This document shows positions 1 through 5,874 of a stretch of DNA of 11,476 nt, in pieces. The DNA is from Burkholderiales bacterium (GTDB lineage: Bacteria > Pseudomonadota > Gammaproteobacteria > Burkholderiales > Usitatibacteraceae): positions 1-11,476 of the forward strand of contig JADGRS010000057.1 in NCBI GenBank assembly GCA_017880705.1, in the 5' to 3' direction. Position numbers and translations under genes: made by a program. The first letter of the stretch is position 1; each line of letters begins with the position of its first letter. Below the pieces are notes generated by a model that was not told the origin of the DNA, did not search any database, and worked only from the letters and a program-made list of their open reading frames with translations.

Positions 1-168
1 CGCGAGTTGCACGACGTGGACCGCCTTTCGGCGTTCTTCCTCGTACCGGTGTTCGTCGTTTCGGGCCTCGGCTCGATTTACGGCGAGGGCTATTGGGCGG
101 ACCGCAGCTACGGGGCGCTCGATCCCGAGGGCCACCTCTGGTGGATCACGCAGCGCTTGCGCGGCTAG
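1..168 (+). CDS. VOC/glyoxalase-like protein, C-terminal fragment
   Basis: Only the last 55 codons are in the window; the gene begins upstream. The frame is open from base 1 to a TAG at 166-168. The tail reads ADRSYGALDPEGHLWWITQR, which closely resembles the C-terminal strand of PhnB-like members of the vicinal oxygen chelate (glyoxalase/bleomycin resistance) superfamily. In that motif the Glu of DPEGH is normally a metal ligand or close to one. The substrate cannot be told from this fragment; many such proteins are uncharacterised. The next gene starts with a GTG directly after the stop codon, so the two are probably translated from one message. Family assignment is from motif recall only. 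Confidence 0.65.
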   Translation, partial: RELHDVDRLSAFFLVPVFVVSGLGSIYGEGYWADRSYGALDPEGHLWWITQRLRG

Positions 169-813
169 GTGGAAGGCTTCCCCAGCGAAGACGAGGACGA
201 GCCCGACACGAGGCGCGGGCGCCTCTCGGCATTGCTGTTCCACGTGCCCAAGGAAGTCTCGCGGACGAATTGGTTCGCGCGCATCGCGGCGCTCGCCATC
301 CTCGTGTTCTGGACCTTCTGGATCTGGCGCGACACGAATGTGCGCACGGGCGAGCTCGGGAGCCACTTTCTCCATCACGTGCTGCTCCCCTTCCACGAGG
401 CGGGCCACTACGCGATCTTCCGGTGGTTCGGGCAATTCATCATGATCCTCGGCGGTACGCTCGCCCAGCACCTCATGCCGATCGTGATCGGCGTGGCGCT
501 CCTCGTGAAGCAGCGCGATCCGTTCGGCGCCGCGATCTTCGCGTGGCTCCTCGGATTCTCCGTGATCGACATGGCGGTCTACATGTACGACGCTTTCGAT
601 CCCCAGCTCGTGCTCCTCGGCGGACTTACCGGCGCCGAGAGCGACGCCCACGACTGGCAGAACATCTTCGGAGACCTGGGGCTGCTGCGGCGCGCCCGCG
701 GCATCGGCCTGTTCTTCGGCTGGGTGGGCAAGGCGATGATGCTGGCGGCGCTCGTGTGGGCCGGGTGGGTGCTCAGGCTGCAGCGCGCGCGCCTGAGCTC
801 GGTCCCCTGGTGA
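169..813 (+). CDS. Membrane protein with HEAGH zinc-metallopeptidase-like motif (M50-like)
   Basis: A 214-residue protein starting at GTG 169, immediately after the TAG of the upstream gene; no in-frame ATG exists nearby, so translational coupling is likely. After a charged N-terminal 30 residues, a hydrophobic segment (about 39-53) is followed by FHEAGHYAIFRWFG (HEAGH at 76-80), an HExxH zinc-binding signature embedded in a hydrophobic stretch as in site-2 (M50) proteases. Further hydrophobic segments lie at about 89-113, 121-138 and 179-203. An HDW at 161-163 and acidic residues around 134-144 are candidate third ligands. I recall similar uncharacterised bacterial membrane proteins with a GGTLxQxLMP motif after HEAGH, which is present here at 95-104. 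The protein could be an intramembrane protease or a degenerate relative; no substrate is evident. Its 3' end converges on the lipoprotein operon with a 24-base gap. Confidence 0.7.
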   Translation: MEGFPSEDEDEPDTRRGRLSALLFHVPKEVSRTNWFARIAALAILVFWTFWIWRDTNVRTGELGSHFLHHVLLPFHEAGHYAIFRWFGQFIMILGGTLAQHLMPIVIGVALLVKQRDPFGAAIFAWLLGFSVIDMAVYMYDAFDPQLVLLGGLTGAESDAHDWQNIFGDLGLLRRARGIGLFFGWVGKAMMLAALVWAGWVLRLQRARLSSVPW

Positions 814-837
814 GGCGTTCGGCCGTTGCGAATTCGC

Positions 838-1833
838 TCAGCGTGGAGCGATATTCCCGCTGTTGTCGGAAACGATGATCTCGACGCGCCGGTTGAGCTG
901 GCGGCCCGCCGCGGTGTCGTTGCCCGCGACCGGATACGACTCGCCGAATCCCCGCGCGGTGATGCGGTCCGGGCCGATGCCCATGCCCAGCAGGGCCACG
1001 CGCACCGAGTTGGCGCGTTGGTCGGAGAGCTCCTGGTTGCGGCTGTTGCTGCCGACGCTGTCGGTGAACCCTTCGATCATGACATTGCGCTGCGGGTACT
1101 GTTTGAAGAAGTCGGCAAGCTTCTGGACGTTGCGCATCCCGCCGGACTTGAGTTGCGACTGGTTAGTGTCGAACAACACGTCGCCGAGCGTAATGACCAT
1201 GCCGCGATCGGTCTTCTTCGCCTCCATTTCCTTGAGCTGAGCTTCAAGTTGTTGCGAGCGGCTCTCGGCGTCCAGGGTTTGCCGGCGGGCCGCTTGTGCG
1301 CTGAGCTGCGCATCGTTGGCCGCTTGCCTTTCCATGACGGATTGGCGTTGGGAAGCTTCCGCGCTTCGCTGCGACTCTTCGGATTGGCGCTGGGAGGCCT
1401 CCGCGCCGCGCTGCGACGCTTCGGACTGGCGTTGCGCAAATTCCGCGCTGCGCCGGGCCGAATCCGCTTCCCTCGTCCGTGCATCCAGGCGGACTCGGTC
1501 ACGCTCGGCACTCGCGTTCGCCACCGCCAATTCCGCCGCCTTCTGCGCGGCTGTTTCCCGCGCGACAGCGACCTGCTGCTTCGTCACATAGGCGAGATGG
1601 TCGACGACCGCGCCGCTTTCGCCCTTGGTCGAGGCGTTGTTGGCCCGGTCCAGGGAGTCCCTTGCCTGCTTCAGCTCCGCCGCCGCGAGAGTGGTGACTT
1701 GCGGGTCGCCTTGCGCGCTGTTGTAGGCGTTGCGCGCCTGGGCCAGCGGAGAATCGCTTGCCGGCAGCGTGCTGCAACCCGCGAGCGCTGCGGCAGCTAT
1801 GAGCATGAATGGGAGAGCACGATAATTCTTCAT
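838..1833 (-). CDS. DUF4398 / OmpA-family outer-membrane lipoprotein
   Basis: A 331-residue protein. ATG 1833 is chosen because GAGGAA lies 8 bases upstream and a lipoprotein signal follows at once (lipobox LAGC, Cys20); the TTG two codons upstream is less likely. Ser at +2 fits outer-membrane sorting. Residues about 25-75 resemble DUF4398, 75-210 are a long Ala/Gln/Glu/Arg-rich helical or coiled-coil stretch, and 211-325 form an OmpA C-terminal peptidoglycan-binding domain. That domain shows LFDTNQSQL, the GFTDSVG motif (Asp258), LSDQRANSV (Arg273) and QLNRRVEI. Asp258 and Arg273 are the expected diaminopimelate-contacting residues of the OmpA family. Residues 128-169 are three tandem 14-residue repeats. 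It is the second gene of an operon, 21 bases after a smaller DUF4398 lipoprotein. Its likely role is tethering the outer membrane to peptidoglycan through a helical spacer. Confidence 0.9.
   Translation of the reverse strand: MKNYRALPFMLIAAAALAGCSTLPASDSPLAQARNAYNSAQGDPQVTTLAAAELKQARDSLDRANNASTKGESGAVVDHLAYVTKQQVAVARETAAQKAAELAVANASAERDRVRLDARTREADSARRSAEFAQRQSEASQRGAEASQRQSEESQRSAEASQRQSVMERQAANDAQLSAQAARRQTLDAESRSQQLEAQLKEMEAKKTDRGMVITLGDVLFDTNQSQLKSGGMRNVQKLADFFKQYPQRNVMIEGFTDSVGSNSRNQELSDQRANSVRVALLGMGIGPDRITARGFGESYPVAGNDTAAGRQLNRRVEIIVSDNSGNIAPR
1327..1452 (-). repeat. Three tandem 42-bp coding repeats in the OmpA lipoprotein
   Basis: Three consecutive 42-bp units at 1411-1452, 1369-1410 and 1327-1368 encode RSAEFAQRQSEASQ, RGAEASQRQSEESQ and RSAEASQRQSVMER. 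The copies are imperfect in both DNA and protein, so the expansion is not very recent. They lie in the helical spacer between the DUF4398 and OmpA domains. A whole-unit change would keep the frame and alter spacer length by 14 residues. Seen directly by comparing the units. Confidence 0.85.
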
Positions 1834-1854
1834 GAACAATTCCTCGATTCGCGT

Positions 1855-2235
1855 TTACTTGCCGTTGCGATTGATCTCTTCGCGCAGCACGCGAATGTCA
1901 TCCTGCAGGACGATCGCCGCCTTCTGGGCCTTTGCCGATTCCGCCTTCTTCTCGGCCAGTCTCGCGTCGGCCTGTGCCTCCTCGGCCAGCGAGCGGGCAT
2001 TCTCGTAGTCTTCCTTCGCCATGGCCCGCTGGGCGCGGTCCATCTTTTCCTGCGCGGTTCTCATCTCCACCGGCGCGTACTCGCTGCCGCCGGCGCTGAC
2101 GGCGTTGGCGATCGCGGACTTCGAGACCGCCATTTGTTCCGTCGGCGGCGCAACGCTTGCGCAGCCTCCGATGACGACGGCGGCGCAGCCGATCGCGGCC
2201 GCTAGATACCATTGATGACGGGAAAGGACGTTCAT
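1855..2235 (-). CDS. Small DUF4398-domain lipoprotein
   Basis: A 126-residue protein starting at ATG 2235, with GTGAGGAAGACG just upstream giving a good Shine-Dalgarno. An in-frame extension further upstream exists but would bury the signal peptide. The N-terminus has a hydrophobic segment (about 10-23) ending in GGCAS, a lipobox with Cys25. The mature part opens with PPTEQMAVSKSAIANAVSAG and continues as an Ala/Glu/Lys-rich helix (about 58-110), as in DUF4398 proteins. It lacks the OmpA domain of its downstream partner, which starts 21 bases after its stop, so the pair probably share one transcript and arose by duplication of the DUF4398 part. It is presumably anchored in the outer membrane facing the periplasm; the molecular function of DUF4398 is not known to me. 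Confidence 0.85.
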   Translation of the reverse strand: MNVLSRHQWYLAAAIGCAAVVIGGCASVAPPTEQMAVSKSAIANAVSAGGSEYAPVEMRTAQEKMDRAQRAMAKEDYENARSLAEEAQADARLAEKKAESAKAQKAAIVLQDDIRVLREEINRNGK

Positions 2236-2267
2236 CGTCTTCCTCACTATTCGTTGGCGATGCAGGA

Positions 2268-2282
2268 CTCGAGTTGCTCGAG
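2268..2282. promoter_or_regulatory. Paired CTCGAG palindromes in the divergent intergenic region
   Basis: Two CTCGAG hexamers (2268-2273 and 2277-2282) are separated by TTG, giving a 15-base near-palindrome. They lie between the minus-strand lipoprotein operon (start 2235) and the plus-strand Anbu operon (start 2369), where both promoters must be. It could be an operator or a leader hairpin. No convincing -35/-10 pair was identified in this 133-base region on either strand. Confidence 0.25.
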
Positions 2283-2368
2283 AGACCAAGGGAATCGTGT
2301 TTATTGTCTGCCTGCGAGCGCGGAACGTCTGTACGCTGTCACACTTACCCGCATGGAAAGAGAGTTGC

Positions 2369-3097
2369 ATGACCTACTGCATCGGCGTAATGCTCGAAAA
2401 GGGCATGATCTTCGCCTCGGACTCCCGCACGAACGCGGGCGTGGACAACTTCGCCAGCTTCTGCAAGATGACGGTGTTCGAGCGCCCCGGCGACCGCGTG
2501 ATCGTCCTCCTGAGCTCCGGGAACCTCGCCGGGACCCAGGCGGTGATCGGCGTGCTGAACCAGCGCTGCGCCGCCGACGACGGGGCCATGAATCTCTGGA
2601 GCGCGGACACGATGTTCGACGTCGCGATGCTGGTCTCCGATGCGATGCGCGACATAGAGCGGCGCGACGGCGAGTACCTGGAGGAGAACGAAGTCGGCTT
2701 CAATGCCTCGTTCATCATGGGCGGGCAGATCCGCGGCGAGCCGCCGCGGCTCTTCCGGATCTACGCCGAGGGCAATTTCATCGAGGCTGGAGTCGACACG
2801 CCCTACTTCCAGACGGGCGAGACCAAGTACGGCAAGCCCATCATCGAGCGCGTGATGACGCCCCTCACGCCGCTCGCGGAAGCCACCAAGTGCGTGCTGG
2901 TGTCGTTCGATTCGACCATGCGCAGCAACCTGTCCGTGGGCATGCCGATCGACCTCCTCTGCTACGAGCGCGACAGCCTCGAAGTTCGCAAGCGCTGCCG
3001 CTTCCACGAAGGCGACCCCTATTTCACGGCACTCAGCAACGAGTGGAGCGAAGGCACGCGCCAGGTATTTCGCCACTTGCCCGAGTTGCGCTGGTGA
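2369..3097 (+). CDS. Anbu (ancestral beta-subunit) proteasome-type peptidase
   Basis: A 242-residue protein, the normal length for Anbu. ATG 2369 is chosen because it is preceded by AAAGAGAG and gives the sequence MTYCIGVML, where Thr2 becomes the N-terminal catalytic Thr1 after Met removal. The canonical proteasome/HslV-fold residues are visible: Thr1, Asp17 in FASDSRTNAGVDN and the Lys in FCKMTVFE. The late motif SFDSTMRSNLSVGMPIDLL (about 179-197) is typical of Anbu rather than HslV. Known family members assemble into open helical or ring oligomers, and substrates remain unclear; usual neighbours are transglutaminase-like, alpha-E and ATP-grasp proteins. Here it heads an operon with an N-formylglutamate amidohydrolase homologue and a transglutaminase. 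It should be cytoplasmic, as no signal peptide is present. A GTG overlapping its TGA stop could couple it to the next gene. Confidence 0.92.
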   Translation: MTYCIGVMLEKGMIFASDSRTNAGVDNFASFCKMTVFERPGDRVIVLLSSGNLAGTQAVIGVLNQRCAADDGAMNLWSADTMFDVAMLVSDAMRDIERRDGEYLEENEVGFNASFIMGGQIRGEPPRLFRIYAEGNFIEAGVDTPYFQTGETKYGKPIIERVMTPLTPLAEATKCVLVSFDSTMRSNLSVGMPIDLLCYERDSLEVRKRCRFHEGDPYFTALSNEWSEGTRQVFRHLPELRW

Positions 3098-3109
3098 GCG
3101 GCCGCGACA

Positions 3110-3808
3110 ATCGACTCCTTCGTCATCACCTGCGAGCACGGCGGCAACCGGATACCTGCGTCCTATCGGGGGCTCTTCCGCGGGCATCGCGCCCTGCTCG
3201 ACTCCCACCGCGGGTACGATCCCGGAGCTCTCGCCATGGCGCGCGATCTGGCCCGGGCTTTCGGGGCGCCGCTGGTGACCTCGACCATCAGCCGCCTCCT
3301 GGTCGACCTCAATCGCTCGATCGGTCACCCGCGGCTCTTTTCGGAGGCGATACACGCATCTCCTTCAGAGCTGCGCGCAGCGATCGTCGAAAGGTATTAC
3401 CAGCCGTATCGCGCGCAAATCGAACGCCTCGTGATGCGATCGGTGTCGCGCGGACGCCGCGTGATCCACCTTTCGTCGCACAGCTTCACTCCGGAGCTGG
3501 ACGGCAAGGTTCGGCGCGCGGACGTGGGACTGCTGTATGACCCCGGCCGGCGCGCGGAAGCTGCGCTGTGCGATCGCTGGAAGGTGTCGCTCGCGGCGCT
3601 GGCTCCACAGCTGCGGGTACGGCGCAACTATCCCTACGCCGGCAAGGGGGACGGGCTCACCTCGCACTTGCGCCGGCAATTCCCGCAGGCCTCGTATGTG
3701 GGCGTCGAGTTGGAGGTGAACCAGGCCATCGTCCTCGCCGCGGGGCGCCGCTGGACGGCGCTGCGCCGCACGCTGATCGACTCGTTCCGCGCGGCCTGCG
3801 CCCCCTGA
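3110..3808 (+). CDS. N-formylglutamate amidohydrolase-family protein, start disrupted
   Basis: The frame has clear pfam05013-type motifs: FVITCEHGGNRIP near the N-terminus, LLDSHRGYDPGALAMA, DLNRS, HLSSHSFTP, GLLYDPGR, RRNYPYAGKGDG and VGVELEVNQ. The Glu/His pairs are the expected zinc ligands and active-site residues of this metallo-amidohydrolase family. Homologues cleave N-formylglutamate or related N-acyl amides; the actual substrate here is unknown. The start is abnormal. The conserved region is in the same frame as Anbu, after Anbu's TGA (3095-3097), with no ATG, GTG or TTG before FVITCEHGG. The first ATG (3236) would remove 42 conserved residues. The start given is an ATC at 3110 as a conservative marker. 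The more natural start is GTG 3094, overlapping the Anbu stop, which would need a one-base frame change before about 3110. It is followed after 19 bases by the transglutaminase gene. Confidence 0.85.
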   Translation: MDSFVITCEHGGNRIPASYRGLFRGHRALLDSHRGYDPGALAMARDLARAFGAPLVTSTISRLLVDLNRSIGHPRLFSEAIHASPSELRAAIVERYYQPYRAQIERLVMRSVSRGRRVIHLSSHSFTPELDGKVRRADVGLLYDPGRRAEAALCDRWKVSLAALAPQLRVRRNYPYAGKGDGLTSHLRRQFPQASYVGVELEVNQAIVLAAGRRWTALRRTLIDSFRAACAP

Positions 3809-3827
3809 GCCACATCGGAGACTCATG

Positions 3828-4676
3828 ATGCAGATTCGCGTCGGCTTCGAAATGATCTACGACTGCCCGCAGCCCACCCCGATGATCTTCAACCTCAACG
3901 TGCACCACACGCGCGTGTCCGATCTCGTCGGCCGCGACGACCTGGTGATCGACCCGCCGGTGCCGATGGCGGCCTATCGCGACAGCTTCGGCAACTGGTG
4001 CACGCGCATCGTCGCGCCCCGGGGACGCACGCGCGTCACGGCGAACGTGGTCGTGAACGATTCGGGGCTCCCCGACCCGGTCGTCGCCGACGCGAGGCAG
4101 GTTCCGGTCGAGAGCCTGCCGGAGGAAACGCTCCTCTTCCTGCTCGGCAGCCGCTATTGCGAAACCGACAGGCTGTCCCAGACCGCGTGGGATCTCTTCG
4201 GGAGCGCGCCCACGGGATGGGGACGTGTCCAGGCGATCTGCGACTACGTGAATCGCCACATCACGTTCGGATACGAGCACGCGCGCATGACGCGAACGGC
4301 CCTGGAAGCATTCCACGACCGGACCGGCGTCTGCCGCGATTACACGCACCTCGCCGTCGCCTTCTGCCGCTGCATGAACATCCCCGCGCGCTACTGCACC
4401 GGCTACCTGGGAGACATCGGCATGCCGCCGCCATACAGCACGCCCGACTTCGCCGCGTGGTTCGAGGTCTTCCTCGGCGGGAATTGGCATACCTTCGACT
4501 CGCGCAACAACATGCCGCGGATCGGCCGCGTGCTGATCGCGAGGGGCCGCGACGCAGCCGACGTCGCGATCAGCAATGCGTTCGGCCTCAACACCCTGGC
4601 GAGCTTCAAGGTGTGGACCGACGAGGTCGTCGACCCTGGCGGAGCTACATCGATGCCGTCCATGCCCATGCCCTGA
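3828..4676 (+). CDS. Transglutaminase-like cysteine peptidase-fold protein
   Basis: A 282-residue protein. ATG 3828 has GGAG 7 bases upstream; the ATG just before it (3825) is an alternative. An N-terminal beta-rich domain (about 1-110, MQIRVGFEMIYDCPQPTPM) resembles the bacterial transglutaminase N-terminal domain. The core follows with ICDYVNRHITFGYEH, then TGVCRDYTHLAVAFCRCMN (Cys169 as nucleophile), DFAAWFEVFLGGNWHTFDSR (Asp224) and PRIGRVLIARGRDAADVAI. The position normally holding the catalytic His (HAWFE) is Ala209 here; His221 lies nearby. Proteins of this type are regular Anbu neighbours and are thought to act as peptidases or amidases rather than cross-linking enzymes. It is the third gene of the Anbu operon. 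It has no signal peptide, so is presumably cytoplasmic. Confidence 0.88.
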   Translation: MQIRVGFEMIYDCPQPTPMIFNLNVHHTRVSDLVGRDDLVIDPPVPMAAYRDSFGNWCTRIVAPRGRTRVTANVVVNDSGLPDPVVADARQVPVESLPEETLLFLLGSRYCETDRLSQTAWDLFGSAPTGWGRVQAICDYVNRHITFGYEHARMTRTALEAFHDRTGVCRDYTHLAVAFCRCMNIPARYCTGYLGDIGMPPPYSTPDFAAWFEVFLGGNWHTFDSRNNMPRIGRVLIARGRDAADVAISNAFGLNTLASFKVWTDEVVDPGGATSMPSMPMP

Positions 4677-4684
4677 GGAGGGCG

Positions 4685-4723
4685 GCCTCCACCGGCGGCG
4701 GTTTCGCCGGCGCCGATGGAGGC
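4685..4723. terminator. Nested inverted repeat between convergent genes
   Basis: GCCTCC (4685-4690) pairs with GGAGGC (4718-4723), and inside them CCGGCG (4692-4697) pairs with CGCCGG (4705-4710) around a 7-base loop. It occupies most of the 53-base gap between the convergent transglutaminase and GlcG-like genes, so it could act as a bidirectional stop. There is no T-tract on either side, so termination is inferred from position and pairing only. Confidence 0.4.
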
Positions 4724-4729
4724 ATGGCA

Positions 4730-5263
4730 CTACTTGATGATTGCCGCACCCGACTTGCAGGACACCTCGTCCTGCGAGCCCGTCCCTCCCGAGCATCCGA
4801 TGGCGCCGATGAGCTTGCCGCCCTCGACCAGGGGGATGCCGCCGCGCGAAGCGATGATCCCGTCGAGCGTCATGATGTACTTGAAGTCGCTGCGTTGGAT
4901 GGCGTTCTCGAAGACCACGGTTTCACGGCGGTACGACGCGGCCGCGCGCGCCTTGTGCTCCGAAATCGGGATCGACGCCAGCTGCGCCCCGTCCATGCGC
5001 TGGAAGGCGACGAGGTTGCCTCCCGAGTCCACGACGGCGACATTCATCTTCCAGTCGTGCTTCCTCGCCTCCGCCACGGCGCCGGCGATGGCCGCCTGGG
5101 CGCGCTCGAGCGATATCGGGGCGCCATAGGGAACGTCGAACGGCATCTTGTCCGGCACGGCATCGAGGGGATTGGGCGTCGGCGGCGTTTGCGCGAGGAT
5201 CGGATTCGCGAAGAGCAACGCTTCCGCGAGTGCGGCAACGGCTAGGACTCGGATCGGTGACAT
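4730..5263 (-). CDS. Exported GlcG/HbpS-family (DUF336) protein
   Basis: A 177-residue protein. ATG 5263 is chosen because a strong AAGGAGG lies 9 bases upstream and a signal peptide follows directly (hydrophobic 5-23, likely cleavage after PILA, residue 24). The mature part shows SLERAQAAIAGAVAEARKHD, MNVAVVDSGGNLVAFQRMDGA, ISEHKARAAASYRRET and GIPLVEGGKLIGAIGCSGGT, the order of motifs in GlcG/HbpS proteins. Members bind haem or small ligands, or have no known role; HbpS is an extracellular haem-responsive partner of a two-component system. Nothing nearby suggests glycolate metabolism. Three cysteines are visible in the precursor, two of them (GCSGG and SCKSG) near the C-terminus in the mature chain, where they could form a disulfide after export. 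It is convergent with the transglutaminase gene and divergent from the RcnB-like gene. Confidence 0.85.
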   Translation of the reverse strand: MSPIRVLAVAALAEALLFANPILAQTPPTPNPLDAVPDKMPFDVPYGAPISLERAQAAIAGAVAEARKHDWKMNVAVVDSGGNLVAFQRMDGAQLASIPISEHKARAAASYRRETVVFENAIQRSDFKYIMTLDGIIASRGGIPLVEGGKLIGAIGCSGGTGSQDEVSCKSGAAIIK

Positions 5264-5323
5264 CGGGAATTTCCTCCTTAGGGTCGACTGCTGTGAAAGC
5301 GTCTGCTGCTCCTCAACGCGCAA

Positions 5324-5332
5324 ATCTTACCA
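5324..5332 (-). promoter_or_regulatory. Possible extended -10 for the GlcG-like gene
   Basis: On the minus strand TGGTAAGAT reads as an extended -10 (TG-N-TAAGAT) about 60 bases upstream of the ATG at 5263. No good -35 sits 17 bases further upstream, which extended -10 promoters can tolerate. Pattern match only. Confidence 0.25.
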
Positions 5333-5382
5333 ACGTCCGGCAGCTTCGGTGCGAGAGCTCATGCGCATGCTCCCATGGCGCA

Positions 5383-5398
5383 TGTGCGCTGTCGCACA
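5383..5398. promoter_or_regulatory. Perfect inverted repeat upstream of the RcnB-like gene
   Basis: TGTGCG and CGCACA form perfect 6-base arms around CTGT. The repeat is about 20 bases before a GATAAT hexamer (5419-5424) that could be the -10 of the RcnB-like gene. Two GCGCATG copies (5363-5369 and 5378-5384) lie just to its left. The position suits a repressor or activator site; it does not match the G-tract pattern of known RcnR sites. Confidence 0.3.
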
Positions 5399-5463
5399 GA
5401 CCGGCATGCATGGGTACGGATAATCGAGTTGCAATGAACCCTTCAAGAGCAATTGGAGCCCGC

Positions 5464-5790
5464 ATGAACAGGAACGTAGTATTTTCCGCCGTCATGGCAA
5501 TGTCCTTGGCGATGCCGGGATTTGCACTCGCCGAAGGCAATGGCGAACAAGGCCGCGGCCACGACGAACACGGCCAACAGAACGAACGCGGAGCCGGCCC
5601 GAACCATTCGTACCACAAGGGCGATCGGCTTCCGGCGGCGGAACACCGCAAGGAACACGTGGTCAACGACTGGCGTGCCCGAAACATGCGGGAGCCGCCC
5701 AAGGGTTACCACTGGGTTCGATCGGGCGACGACTATGTCCTGGCTGCGATCGCCACCGGCGTCATCGCGGACATCTTGTTGAACCACTGA
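5464..5790 (+). CDS. RcnB-like periplasmic protein
   Basis: A 108-residue protein starting at ATG 5464, with GGAG 5 bases upstream. This start gives a clean signal peptide (hydrophobic 5-20, cleavage after ALA at 23); upstream in-frame ATGs would spoil it. The mature N-terminal half is rich in His, Glu, Asp and Gly (GRGHDEHGQQNERG), suited to weak metal binding. The C-terminal PPKGYHWVRSGDDYVLAAIATGVIADIL is the hallmark of the RcnB family (nickel/cobalt homeostasis in E. coli). No rcnA efflux pump or rcnR regulator is in the window, and many bacteria carry several RcnB-like proteins of unknown role, so a nickel or cobalt function is not established. It is divergent from the GlcG-like gene. 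Confidence 0.85.
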   Translation: MNRNVVFSAVMAMSLAMPGFALAEGNGEQGRGHDEHGQQNERGAGPNHSYHKGDRLPAAEHRKEHVVNDWRARNMREPPKGYHWVRSGDDYVLAAIATGVIADILLNH

Positions 5791-5800
5791 CGCACGGCAA

Positions 5801-5835
5801 GGACTGCCGCGCCGGTCGACAGGCCGAGGCAGTCC
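5801..5835. terminator. Inverted repeat between convergent RcnB-like and Bug genes
   Basis: GGACTGCC (5801-5808) pairs perfectly with GGCAGTCC (5828-5835) around a 19-base loop. It begins 10 bases after the RcnB-like stop and lies downstream of the converging Bug gene. The 8-bp stem is GC-rich but no T-tract follows, so it is a possible bidirectional terminator by position. Confidence 0.45.
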
Positions 5836-5874
5836 CGGAAGAAGCGCGCGCGATCAGCGCGTGCTCGCGCTCTA

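Noticed and set aside
1327..1452. CRISPR-like array
   Set aside because: The units are contiguous 42-bp coding repeats without spacers and encode an in-frame protein repeat.
826..2205. 459-codon open plus-strand frame over the lipoprotein operon
   Set aside because: It is antisense to two lipoproteins with clear lipoboxes, Shine-Dalgarno sequences and an OmpA domain. Its product is an Arg/Leu-rich sequence without motifs, as expected from a high-GC shadow frame.
2345..3355. Long minus-strand frame over Anbu and the amidohydrolase start
   Set aside because: No family motif or ribosome binding site, and it opposes well-supported Anbu coding sequence; explained by GC-rich codon third positions.
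3657..4796. 379-codon minus-strand frame over the transglutaminase gene
   Set aside because: Low-complexity Arg/Gly/Val-rich product antisense to a clear transglutaminase domain.
3998..5245. 415-codon plus-strand frame spanning the transglutaminase 3' half and the GlcG-like gene
   Set aside because: Runs through two real genes on opposite strands in a wrong frame and contains no recognisable domain.
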